NCBI GenBank assembly: GCA_037445635.1
Contig: JBBIKC010000034.1
Coordinates: 1-39,470, forward strand
From: JBFMCC01 sp037445635
Lineage (GTDB): Bacteria > Chloroflexota > Anaerolineae > Anaerolineales > Villigracilaceae
DNA length: 39,470 nt
Reading direction: 5' to 3'
Below, piece by piece: positions 31,401-39,191 of the stretch (within the stretch, counting starts at the first letter, position 1; each line of letters starts with the position of its first letter). Made by a program: the position numbers and the translations under genes. The notes below the pieces were generated by a model. The model was not told where the DNA came from. It saw nothing but the letters and a program-made list of their open reading frames with translations, and did not search any database.

Positions 31401-34400
31401 TTCATCCACCATTTGTCCGTCAACTCGGTAGACAGTTGCCAAAATCCCGCCGCATAATCGACGCGCGTTTTCCGCAATGACATCCAAAACGGGCTGAACA
31501 TCCGTCGGCGATTCGGCGATGACGCGCAAAATCTCGCTGGTGGCGGTTTGTTGTTCGAGCGTTTCGGTGGTGTCTGCAAACAATTGTGCATTTTGCACCG
31601 CAATGACCGCCTGACGCGCAAGACTGTTCAGGAACTCCAGTTCGACTTCGGTGAACTCGTTCCCCCTCCCGTTCCGCCAGACGGCCATCAAGCCCTTCAA
31701 TTCTTCGTTTGCGAGCAGCGGCACCGCCAGCAGATGTTCGTCCGGCGAAATATCGGTGCCGGTGATCGTGATGGCGCGCGGGTCGTTGTTCACGTCGTTG
31801 ACGATCTCGCCGGCTTTCTTCTCTGCGACATTTCCAAGGATTCCCTCGCCGATGTTGATCGTGTCGTTTCGCAGTTCCTCCGCTTCGTCCCCGACCGCCG
31901 CAATGGCACGGAAGACCCTGCCGTTATTCTCCGGTAGGAAGACCGCGCTCAGATTGCCGTTCAACAGGTCCCTGGCATGGGTCGCGACCTCTTCGAGCAC
32001 GGTAGCCGAATCGAGCGAGGAGGAGATGTCGCGTCCCACCTCCACCAGCGCGGACATTTCCCGCGCCCGCCGCTGCGTTTCCAGATACAGCCGCGCGCTT
32101 TCGATGGCGATGGCGGTCTGGCGCGCCACGCTGACGAGGAAATCGAGATCGGGTTGTGTGAAAAGGCCGTCCGTATGAGGCCGCCAGACAGTAAGCACGC
32201 CGATCACTTCCCCGCGCGAGGAGAGCGGCGCAACCATCATGGATTCATGTTCATCGTCCTCTTCGGGCGTGCCAGGTACGTGAATCACGCGCGGATCGTG
32301 AGCGGGGTTGTTTATCAATTCTGCAATGCCTGTTTGCGCGATACTGCCGGTGATTCCCTGTCCCAGTCTGATGGTTTGCGCCTTGATCTCCTCTGTGTAG
32401 GTTCCCAGGGCAACTGGAACATGCAGGAGATCGCCTTCGAAAAGATAAACGGCAATATCGCGCACGCGCAGAATGTCTTTGGCGTGAGCGGCAATTCGTT
32501 CAAGGACAGGTTCGAGGTCGCGCGAGGCGGCGATATCGTTGCCGATCTCCGCCAGGGTCGCCATCTCTTTGGCACGGCGCTGGGTCTCGGCGTGCAATTG
32601 CGCAGTATGGATCGCCGCGCTCGCGTTCGCCGCGATGGTCGTCAGCAGGCGCAGGTCGTCCTCATTGAAAACACCTTCCGCCGTTGTGCTTTGCACGCTC
32701 AACACGCCAATCGTTTCCCTGCCCGCTTTGATTGGGACGCCCAGGTACGAAAGCGCCTCCTTCCCAACCAATTTCGTACCCAATTGCGCGCGGCGTTCCC
32801 GGATGTCCTTGTTGATGAGCAGAGGTTCGCCGGACCGGATGATTTTGCTCGTCAGCCCTTCGCCCAGTTTGAGGGTCGTGAAATCTTCGCCGTGCTGGTA
32901 CGGGAAGTGGATGAGATTCGTCTGCGGATCGAGCAATGCCACGTAGACGATATCCGCCTCGAAGATCTCCCGCATCTGACTCCCGATGAGCTGGATCATT
33001 GAATCCAGTTCTGTCTCCGCCACGAGGGCCTGACTCACCTTGCTGATGGCGGCAAGTTCCGCGGCGCGCTGCTGCTCGGCGTTGAAGAGACGCGCATTCT
33101 CCAGCGCGATACCCATACTGCCTGCCAGCGTTTGCAACAGGCGCACATCAGAATCTGAGAAGGCATTCTCGCGGTCCATGTTTTGCAGGCTGAAATACCC
33201 GTTGACCTGCGCGCCTGTCCCAAATGGAACGTAGATCAGCGATTTGGGGGTCTGCGTCCCTTCGATGATGACCAAGCCGTATCGTTTTGATTCCTCACGG
33301 GCATTTTCGTTGATCACAACCGGCTGGCGTGTTGCGATCAGATGCTTATGCAGGACGCTAAGAGGGATCGCCTCATCATCTTTGATGCGTTGTCCATCCT
33401 CGAACGCATAAGGGACGAGCGATATTTGCTTTTCGTGGTCAAACACGCTGATGATGACCGATTGCGCGTTGAACATGCTCTGGATCTTGTCGCCGACCAG
33501 ATCATAGATGGCTTGCATATCCAGTTTGGAGGCGAGAGCCTGTTGCACTGAGTTGATGATCGCCAGTTCGGCGGCGCGTTGTTCGGTCTCTTTGAGCAGA
33601 CGCTGGGTCTCATCGAAGAGACGCGCGTTTTCGAGGGCGACACCGAGGCTGGCCGCCAACGTCGTGAGCAGATTTACATCAGTCTCGGGGAAGGCATGTT
33701 CCCGCTCCATGTTTTGCAGGGAGATCACGCCGGTAACCCGATCTCCAACAATGATCGGCACACCCAACCAGGATTTCGGGGTGTCGTCTTCGGCCACGTA
33801 CACCGCGCCGAGTTGATCGCCGCGCTGGATCGCATCATCGTTAATGATCAGCGGCTGGCGGGTCCGGATGATGTGCGAGGTCAGGCCGCGCCCGAGCGGC
33901 TCGGCAGGTTCGAGGATCCGCCGGCCGCGCTGCAGGTAATAGGGCCAATGAACCATGTTTGTCTGGGCGTCGTAGAACGCAATGAAGATGGTTTGCGCGT
34001 CGAAAACGTCGCGAATCTTGTCTCCGACAAGATCGTAGATTCCCTGGAATTCCAGCTTGGAGGCCAGTCCCTGTTGCACGCTATTGATGATGGCAAGTTC
34101 GGCATTGCGCTGCTCGGTTTCCTTCAGCAGGCGCTGGGTCTCGTCGAATAGACGGGCATTTTCGAGCGCAACGCTCATGCTGTTGGCAAGGGTTTGAAGG
34201 AGGTTTGCGTCGCTTTCATCAAAAGCATACTGCCTGTGATTCTGTACGCTGACCACTCCTCTGACTTCATTGCCAAGCACAATTGGGACGCCAAGAAATG
34301 ACTCATTCAGGTCTTCTTCGCTGTCCGGTGAAGGAATGGAAATGGCCCCCAGTTTGCTTTGTTCGTCGTTGGTGCCTAATATCAATGGCCGTTGTGTCCG

Positions 34401-36341
34401 GATAACATGAGTGTACAATCCCTGACCATAGGGAAGCGGACGAACCGAGATGGCATGACCTTCCTCCACATAGTATTCGGAAAATACAAGCTGCTTCTCG
34501 GGGTCATAGGTGGCAATGTAAGTTGTATTTGCCGCGAATATTTCGCGGATTTTATCGCCGACCAGGTTATAGATGGCCCGGATATCCAGTTTGGATGCCA
34601 GTCCCTCCTGCACGCTGTTGATGATCGCCAGTTCCGCGGCGCGCTGTTCGGTCTCTTTGAGCAGGCGCTGGGTCTCATCGAAGAGACGGGCGTTCTCAAG
34701 CGCGGTTCCCAACGAGGCGGCGATGGTGGTCAGCAGGCGCAGTTCCGATTCGCCGTAGGCGTTCTCGCGCTCGTAGTTTTCAATGGATATAGCGCCCAAG
34801 ACACGGTCACTACTAATAATTGGCACAGAAGCCATGGATTTACTTTGGTCTGTTCCAGGGAGCAGCGGAATTTTTGCTTTTTCATAATCTTCAATCGTGT
34901 TTAATACAAACGGCTGTCTTGTTTTTCGCATCGTCTCGAACTGTCCGCCAGGGGTTGGTGGAGCAGATGGAATCTTAAGCCGTTTTCCGTGCTCGTATTC
35001 ATAGAGATAATGTATGAGATTGGTTTCTTCGTCATACCAACGAATGCCGAGGTCGCCTGTGTTGAGAACTTCGCTTAACTTATCGCCGACTAGGTCCACA
35101 ATGGCTTGGAAGTCCAACTCGGCGGCAAGTCCCTGCTGGATGGAGTTGATGATCTGTAATTCAGCAACACGCTCCTGTTCGGCCTTGAAGAGGCGCGCAT
35201 TTTCGAGGGCGACTCCCAAACTCCCCGCCAATGTTTGCAAAAGCCTGACATGCGAATCTGTGTAGGCGTTCTCGTGATCCCAATTTTGGAGGGCGATTGT
35301 ACCAATCACTTCATTATTGACAATGATTGGAATACCAAGCCACGACTTGGGGTCTGGTTCTCCGCTCACATCGAGCGCTCCGAGTTCTGCGGAACGCTGA
35401 TCGTAATTCGTGTTGATGACCAGCGGCTGGCGTGTATTGAATACGTGATTAGTCAGCCCAGCCTTCTCGAGCGGAAATTCAACATTTTCGATTCTTCGAT
35501 TGTTCTCAAAAATATATGGGGCTTTGATCCTGCCGCTGGCTTTGTCCAGCAAACCAATCGCAACGTTTTCGCCTGAAAAGATTTCGGTGAGTTTATTGCC
35601 TACCGCATCCACAATGCCTTGAAAATCCAATTTGGAAGCCAATGCCGTTTGCACGCTGTTGATGATGGCGAGCTCGGCGGTAAGTTGACGCTCGGCTTCG
35701 AGGGCGCGGGCGCGCGTCAACGCGGTTGAGATGTGCTGGGCGACAAAAGTGAGTATTTGCACATCTTCTTCCCTATACCTGAAGCCAGGCGAATAACTTT
35801 GAACGGCAAGCACCCCAAGGACCCTTTTCGCCATCTTGAGCGGAACAAAGATGGCATCTGCCGACATGGTCCCGATAAGTTCAAATTTCTTCTCCTTCAA
35901 CAGGCGTGCGCCATCGCGTGAACCATAAAGAGTTTTACCAGTACGCATTACATACGATGTGCTACCCCTGTCCTGGTCAAGCGACATCGGGAGCCATATA
36001 GAATCATCTATATCCTTTTCGTCCGCGTGATAGGGCCAACTTACCATGCCTGATGATTCATCGTAGATCGCAATAAAGAAATTCTCCGCATACATCAACT
36101 TCCCCACAATCCTGTGCAGTTTCTTGTAGAACGACTGCATATCCTTTACCGCGCTGGCGGCATCGGCGATTTCGTACAGTGCCTGCTGGATCTTTGCCTG
36201 GCGATTCACGTCAACCGCGATGCGCGGCGACTGGGTCTTTGCACTTTTAGCGACCCGAGTCTGCGCTTTCGCGACTTTTGGCTTTTGCTTCCCAGATTGC
36301 TTCCTGACAGCCTTAACTGCGGACAATGACCTCTTTGCCAT
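28392..36341 (-). CDS. Giant hybrid histidine kinase with about 12 GAF domains
   Basis: The 2649-residue protein starts with a Lys-rich 40-residue tail (MAKRSLSAVKAVRKQSGKQK). About 12 GAF domains of ~175 residues each follow, joined by near-repeated linkers such as ETQRLLKETEQRAAELAIIN. There are no membrane helices, so it is cytosolic. The kinase core follows: H-box around His2150 (SFLATMSHEIRTPMNAV), N-box at Asn2267 (NLLSNAVKFTEKG) and G-boxes (DTGIGISESHM, FGGTGLGLVISKRLAEMMGG). Two receivers end it: Asp2439 (AILDLQMPEMDG, Lys2487) and Asp2578 (LMDVQMPDMDG, Lys2629). This is a complete kinase-receiver-receiver chain, and with the adjacent HPt and receiver-cyclase it forms a full phosphorelay. 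The array could integrate several ligands, light or redox states. The repeated linkers at DNA level suggest expansion by tandem duplication. Confidence 0.94.
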   Translation of the reverse strand: MAKRSLSAVKAVRKQSGKQKPKVAKAQTRVAKSAKTQSPRIAVDVNRQAKIQQALYEIADAASAVKDMQSFYKKLHRIVGKLMYAENFFIAIYDESSGMVSWPYHADEKDIDDSIWLPMSLDQDRGSTSYVMRTGKTLYGSRDGARLLKEKKFELIGTMSADAIFVPLKMAKRVLGVLAVQSYSPGFRYREEDVQILTFVAQHISTALTRARALEAERQLTAELAIINSVQTALASKLDFQGIVDAVGNKLTEIFSGENVAIGLLDKASGRIKAPYIFENNRRIENVEFPLEKAGLTNHVFNTRQPLVINTNYDQRSAELGALDVSGEPDPKSWLGIPIIVNNEVIGTIALQNWDHENAYTDSHVRLLQTLAGSLGVALENARLFKAEQERVAELQIINSIQQGLAAELDFQAIVDLVGDKLSEVLNTGDLGIRWYDEETNLIHYLYEYEHGKRLKIPSAPPTPGGQFETMRKTRQPFVLNTIEDYEKAKIPLLPGTDQSKSMASVPIISSDRVLGAISIENYERENAYGESELRLLTTIAASLGTALENARLFDETQRLLKETEQRAAELAIINSVQEGLASKLDIRAIYNLVGDKIREIFAANTTYIATYDPEKQLVFSEYYVEEGHAISVRPLPYGQGLYTHVIRTQRPLILGTNDEQSKLGAISIPSPDSEEDLNESFLGVPIVLGNEVRGVVSVQNHRQYAFDESDANLLQTLANSMSVALENARLFDETQRLLKETEQRNAELAIINSVQQGLASKLEFQGIYDLVGDKIRDVFDAQTIFIAFYDAQTNMVHWPYYLQRGRRILEPAEPLGRGLTSHIIRTRQPLIINDDAIQRGDQLGAVYVAEDDTPKSWLGVPIIVGDRVTGVISLQNMEREHAFPETDVNLLTTLAASLGVALENARLFDETQRLLKETEQRAAELAIINSVQQALASKLDMQAIYDLVGDKIQSMFNAQSVIISVFDHEKQISLVPYAFEDGQRIKDDEAIPLSVLHKHLIATRQPVVINENAREESKRYGLVIIEGTQTPKSLIYVPFGTGAQVNGYFSLQNMDRENAFSDSDVRLLQTLAGSMGIALENARLFNAEQQRAAELAAISKVSQALVAETELDSMIQLIGSQMREIFEADIVYVALLDPQTNLIHFPYQHGEDFTTLKLGEGLTSKIIRSGEPLLINKDIRERRAQLGTKLVGKEALSYLGVPIKAGRETIGVLSVQSTTAEGVFNEDDLRLLTTIAANASAAIHTAQLHAETQRRAKEMATLAEIGNDIAASRDLEPVLERIAAHAKDILRVRDIAVYLFEGDLLHVPVALGTYTEEIKAQTIRLGQGITGSIAQTGIAELINNPAHDPRVIHVPGTPEEDDEHESMMVAPLSSRGEVIGVLTVWRPHTDGLFTQPDLDFLVSVARQTAIAIESARLYLETQRRAREMSALVEVGRDISSSLDSATVLEEVATHARDLLNGNLSAVFLPENNGRVFRAIAAVGDEAEELRNDTINIGEGILGNVAEKKAGEIVNDVNNDPRAITITGTDISPDEHLLAVPLLANEELKGLMAVWRNGRGNEFTEVELEFLNSLARQAVIAVQNAQLFADTTETLEQQTATSEILRVIAESPTDVQPVLDVIAENARRLCGGILATVYRVDGQMVDEVASTDLSAEWLAVAREVSSHSYPARLDRNNTLSSRAILDRAIVHIPDMEHEPDLPEITRRYVNAQILKSVLFIPMIREGEAIGCIGVGRREAIPFTEKQIALLQTFASQAVIAIENVRLFNETQNLLKETEQRAAELQIMNGIGQTLTQEIDLQTMIDRVGDQLRESLKVENIGIGIYDEARNVLHAPYVYHHGKRIGVDPSPLNPYNLRAAKMGQSLVLNRNVAARWDKVGSNLTVGDRPPKSLIMVPMLAGKELVGGITIQDFENENAFPESFVRLMETIAANMGTAVQNARLFEETQRLLKETEQRAAELAILNSVGDAMGQSMDVKAVTHIVGEKVRDIFKADVVDIILYKPDTNLLHLEYSYCDGHYYENEPAWELESGKGLSSKVILKRQPLLLHSAREMDEQGAAAYVTAPAGERDPESYMGVPIIVGDKVIGAVDVQSYRPRAFNEDNVRLLQTLSANMGVALENARLFDEAQSARAAAEQANEAKSSFLATMSHEIRTPMNAVIGMSGLLLDTDLNPEQRDYAETIRSSGDALLAIINDILDFSKIEAGRMDLERQPFDLRECVESALDLVAGRAVEKGLDLAYLIDDDVPIGIQSDVTRLRQILLNLLSNAVKFTEKGEVVLTVKKGKTKGELLFTVRDTGIGISESHMSRLFQSFSQADSSTTRKFGGTGLGLVISKRLAEMMGGEMRAESAGIGKGSTFTFTIKAEPAIVPERKTARDIKGIQPSLQDKRVLIVDDNATNRRILMLQTEKWGMQPRQTEHPGEAIQWIQNGEHFDLAILDLQMPEMDGLMLTREIRKLHESLPVILLTSLGRKEIGADDLEFAAYLTKPLKPSALFDAVAEIFARHLVMPKADSAKPSVDADLAKKRPLRILLAEDLQVNQKLALRLLEQMGYRADVASNGLEAVESVERQAYDVILMDVQMPDMDGLDATRAIRKKQIRQPHIIAMTANAMQGDREMCIEAGMDDYISKPIRIHELVAALNLAGEKHGK

Positions 36342-36445
36342 GCCGTCGCTCCTCGATCCTCTGGTTTCAACCCTGCCAGTTTACAGTTCTGAAAGGTTAA
36401 AGTCAATAGATATTTTGGATGAAAATTATCCTCCATCACAAAAAC

Positions 36446-36474
36446 ATTCAGGCGGCCTCGCGAGCCGCCTGAAT
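36446..36474 (-). terminator. Intrinsic terminator of the formate dehydrogenase operon
   Basis: ATTCAGGCGGC (36446-36456) pairs with GCCGCCTGAAT (36464-36474) around a 7-base loop. On the minus strand the stem is followed, after one G, by five T (complement of 36440-36444). It lies 29 bases after the fdhA stop codon. Confidence 0.8.
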
Positions 36475-36502
36475 AGTCATTTCCCCTTTCCTCTCGACAA
36501 AA

Positions 36503-38722
36503 TTAATACCGTCCTCTGATCACGACCGCATCAGGATTCGCCAACTCCTCCTCCCTTGCGGGGAACACCTGCACCGCGCAGGCCTTGAATTCGGGGATTT
36601 TCGCCTGCGGGTCGAGGGCGTCGTTGGTCAGCAGGTTCGCGGCGGCTTCGGCAAAATGCATGGGGATGAAGACGACGCCCACAGACGTTTTCTCCGTGAC
36701 CGTGACGCGCAGGATAATCTCCCCGCGTCGCGAGGTGACCCGCACCGGGTCGCCGTTTCGAATGCCGTGGATTTCAGCGTCGGCGGGATGCATCTCCACG
36801 CGGGCCTCGGGGTAGGCCTCATCCAGCGCGGAATGTCGCGTCATCGAGCCGCCGTGCCAGTGCTCGAGCACGCGGCCTGTGGTCAGGATGAACGGATATT
36901 CGTCGTCCGCCTCTTCCATCACGGGGACGTAATCGAGCATGTGGAATTTGCCGCGGCCGCGCGGGAAGGAGTCGGTGAAGAGGGTCGGCGTGCCAGGATG
37001 ATTCAAATCGGGCACAGGGTAGATCAAGCCGATTTGGTCAATTCGGTCATAAGTGATGCCCGCGTAATCGGGATTCACGCTCGCCATCTCGCGCAGAATC
37101 TGCTCGGGGTTTGAGTAGTCCCAGAAAGCGGTAGCCCGCCCAAGTCGGGATTCGATGCGGCGCGCCAGGTCGCAGATGATCTGCCAGTCGGGGCGCGACC
37201 CTCCGCGCGGAGGATGCGCGGCGCGGACGCGCTGCACGCGCCGGTCGGTGTTGCTGAACGTCCCGTCCTTTTCAGCGAAGGGAGTCGCGGGCAGGAAGAC
37301 ATCCGCAAATGCGCCGCTCTCGTTGATGAAGATGTCCTGCGCGACGATGAATTCCAACTGCTCCATGTGATGACGCGTCACGTTGAGATTCGGCTCGGAC
37401 ATCATCGGGTTCTCGCCCATGATGTACAGGGCGCGCACGCCGCCCTCGTGCGCGTGACTCAAAATCTCGGTGGTGGTGAGGCCGAGTTTGCGCGAGAGGC
37501 CGCCAGGTTCGATATTCCAGACTTTCTCCCATTTCGCCGCGTTCTCGTCATTATCCACGCGCATGTAGCCGGGATAATGGAACGGCATCGCGCCCATGTC
37601 GCTGGCGCCCTGCACGTTGTTCTGTCCGCGCAAGGGATTCAGCCCCGTGCCGTCGCGTCCGACGTGACCCGTGAGGAACGCGAGATGGATGAGTGCGAGC
37701 GCGCTGGCCGTGCCGTGCGAGAGTTGCGAGATGCCCATGCCCCAATAGATGGCGGCGTTTTTGGCAGTGGCATAAAGCCGCGCCGCCTTGCGAATAGCTT
37801 CGGCAGGGACGCCGGAGATTTCTTCCGCATATTCGGGCGTGAATTTTTCGAGCGACTCGACGAATTCCTGATAACCTTCCGTGCGTTTGGCGATGAACTC
37901 GTGATTGACCAGATTCTCCTTGACGATGACATGCGCCATCGCGGAGAATACGGGCACATTCGTCCCGGGCTTGAGCGGAAGCCACATCTCGGCGAAGTCC
38001 ACGAGTTCGATTCGGCGCGGGTCAACGACGATCATCTTTGCGCCGTTCTTCATCACCGCGTCCTTCATCTGCAACGCGATGATGGGATGGTTCTCAGTCG
38101 TGTTCGAACCAGTGACAATGAACACATCATTCAGCACCACTTGTGAGGCCGTATTGCTCATGGCGGACGATCCCACCGCCTGCTGGAGCGCGACCACGCT
38201 CCCCGCGTGGCAGAGACGCGTGCAGTGATCCACGTTATTCGTGCGGAAGAGGGCACGGTACATTTTTTGCAGGAGGTAGTTGTCCTCGTTCGTGGCTTTG
38301 GCGCAGCAATAGACCGCCATCGCGTCCGAACCGTCGCGCTGGTAGATGCGGACGAGGTTATCGGCGACGATGTCGAGAGCAGTGTCCCAGTCGGATTCGA
38401 GCCAATCCCAGGGAGAGCCGTTATTCGATAATTCGTTATTAGATGCTCGAAGCGAGCCGCGTTCTCTAGTCGAATCTCGAATATCGAATATCGTTTTTCC
38501 TTCCAGCAAATATCTTCTTACTAACGGAGTTGTCACGCGCTTGGGATGATAGACAAAGTCATAGCCGAAACGTCCCTTCACGCACAGGTTTCCGTGATTG
38601 ACAGGCGAGTCAAACGGCGAGGTGACTTTGTAGATGAAGTCGTCCTTTACGTGTAACTGTAAGGTGCATCCAACGCCGCAGTAGGGGCAAGTGGTGGTGG
38701 TGATATGGTCGGGTTTGATCAT
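36503..38722 (-). CDS. fdhA: Formate dehydrogenase alpha subunit, cysteine type (molybdopterin)
   Basis: The 739-residue protein has the N-terminal 4Fe-4S site CPYCGVGC (Cys12, 15, 19, with Cys47 in NLCVKG). The Mo/W-ligand motif is HCTRLCHAGSV with Cys171 where selenocysteine would sit in some enzymes. The MPT-binding blocks (GSNTTENHP, DPRRIELVDFAEMWLPLKPG, WGMGISQLSHGTASALALIH, GLNPLRGQNNVQGASDMGA) are present, as is the C-terminal MopB-binding barrel (ILTTGRVLEHWHGGSMTRHS). This is the catalytic subunit that oxidises formate, probably in an NAD-linked complex with the Fe-S/diaphorase subunits encoded upstream. The segment around residues 78-102 (IFDIRDSTRERGSLRASNNE) looks like an in-frame insertion made of repeat DNA (38417-38491). 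The DUF559 gene overlaps it by 4 bases. Confidence 0.92.
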   Translation of the reverse strand: MIKPDHITTTTCPYCGVGCTLQLHVKDDFIYKVTSPFDSPVNHGNLCVKGRFGYDFVYHPKRVTTPLVRRYLLEGKTIFDIRDSTRERGSLRASNNELSNNGSPWDWLESDWDTALDIVADNLVRIYQRDGSDAMAVYCCAKATNEDNYLLQKMYRALFRTNNVDHCTRLCHAGSVVALQQAVGSSAMSNTASQVVLNDVFIVTGSNTTENHPIIALQMKDAVMKNGAKMIVVDPRRIELVDFAEMWLPLKPGTNVPVFSAMAHVIVKENLVNHEFIAKRTEGYQEFVESLEKFTPEYAEEISGVPAEAIRKAARLYATAKNAAIYWGMGISQLSHGTASALALIHLAFLTGHVGRDGTGLNPLRGQNNVQGASDMGAMPFHYPGYMRVDNDENAAKWEKVWNIEPGGLSRKLGLTTTEILSHAHEGGVRALYIMGENPMMSEPNLNVTRHHMEQLEFIVAQDIFINESGAFADVFLPATPFAEKDGTFSNTDRRVQRVRAAHPPRGGSRPDWQIICDLARRIESRLGRATAFWDYSNPEQILREMASVNPDYAGITYDRIDQIGLIYPVPDLNHPGTPTLFTDSFPRGRGKFHMLDYVPVMEEADDEYPFILTTGRVLEHWHGGSMTRHSALDEAYPEARVEMHPADAEIHGIRNGDPVRVTSRRGEIILRVTVTEKTSVGVVFIPMHFAEAAANLLTNDALDPQAKIPEFKACAVQVFPAREEELANPDAVVIRGRY
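38417..38491. repeat. Repeat-derived in-frame insertion in fdhA
   Basis: The DNA is AT-richer than the rest of the gene and made of palindromic motifs. Units related to TCGAATA occur in series at about 38470-38493, GCTCG (38445-38449) pairs with CGAGC (38453-38457), and ATTCG motifs lie at 38423-38435. The 75 bases keep the reading frame open and encode a polar loop of low complexity. Confidence 0.55.
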
Positions 38723-39150
38723 GTTGGTTCTCCTGACCTATCCCTCCTGCCCCCTTCCCGTAGCGGGAAGGGGGAGTCGGAGGATTGGCAAGAAACAAGA
38801 ATCTTCTCCAGTACAACAGATAAATTGTTTAGAACGTCATTATTACTGAACCGCAAAACCCGAAAACCGCGTTCGATGAGATAGGCCTCGCGCTCAGCAT
38901 CGTACTCCTTTTGAAATTCGTGGATCCCGCCATCAAGTTCAATGATCAAAGAAAACTTGTGACGATAAAAGTCGACAATATACCTGCCGATGACCTGCTG
39001 CCGTCTGAAATGTATGTCGTGGAATTTGTTCGTACGTAGTTCGCGCCAAAGGATTCCTTCGGCAGGCGTCATGTCACGGCGCAATTCTTTTGCGCGTTCA
39101 CGCATCTCCGAAGATATATTCTGACCAATTACAGTATTGTTTACTGGCAT
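38719..39150 (-). CDS. DUF559 endonuclease-like protein
   Basis: The 143-residue protein contains the DUF559 pattern: RRDMTPAEGILWRELRTNKF, HFRRQQVIGRYIVDFYRHKF, LIIELDGGIHEFQKEYDAER and RGFRVLRFSNNDVL. The Asp (VDF) and the ELDGGIH segment correspond to the metal-binding core of PD-(D/E)xK/VSR-like endonucleases. The last ~20 residues (SSDSPFPLREGGRRDRSGEP) are encoded by a palindromic repeat at 38750-38774. A similar palindrome lies at 39162-39184, just 5' of the gene. The gene separates fdhA from the Fe-S subunit gene, which are otherwise expected to be adjacent. It therefore looks like an inserted unit. The role of DUF559 proteins is unproven. Confidence 0.85.
   Translation of the reverse strand: MPVNNTVIGQNISSEMRERAKELRRDMTPAEGILWRELRTNKFHDIHFRRQQVIGRYIVDFYRHKFSLIIELDGGIHEFQKEYDAEREAYLIERGFRVLRFSNNDVLNNLSVVLEKILVSCQSSDSPFPLREGGRRDRSGEPT
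38750..38774. repeat. Palindromic repeat, copy A (inside the DUF559 gene end)
   Basis: CCCCCTTCCCG (38750-38760) pairs exactly with CGGGAAGGGGG (38764-38774) around TAG. The core CCCCTTCCC/GGGAAGGGG is shared with the palindrome at 39162-39184. Confidence 0.7.
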
Positions 39151-39161
39151 ATTGTCCTTCT

Positions 39162-39184
39162 CCCCTTCCCTTGCAGGGAAGGGG
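39162..39184. repeat. Palindromic repeat, copy B (upstream of the DUF559 gene)
   Basis: CCCCTTCCC (39162-39170) pairs with GGGAAGGGG (39176-39184) around TTGCA. It has the same core as the 38750-38774 palindrome, so the DUF559 gene is bracketed by two related REP-like units. Confidence 0.7.
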
Positions 39185-39191
39185 CCGGGGG

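Noticed and set aside
29589..31457. 622-codon plus-strand frame antisense to the giant kinase
   Set aside because: It is an antisense shadow produced by the GC-rich repeated GAF modules; there is no start signal or domain.
36503..38722. Selenocysteine-containing formate dehydrogenase
   Set aside because: The Mo-ligand codon encodes Cys171 (RLCHAGS), with no in-frame TGA at that place.
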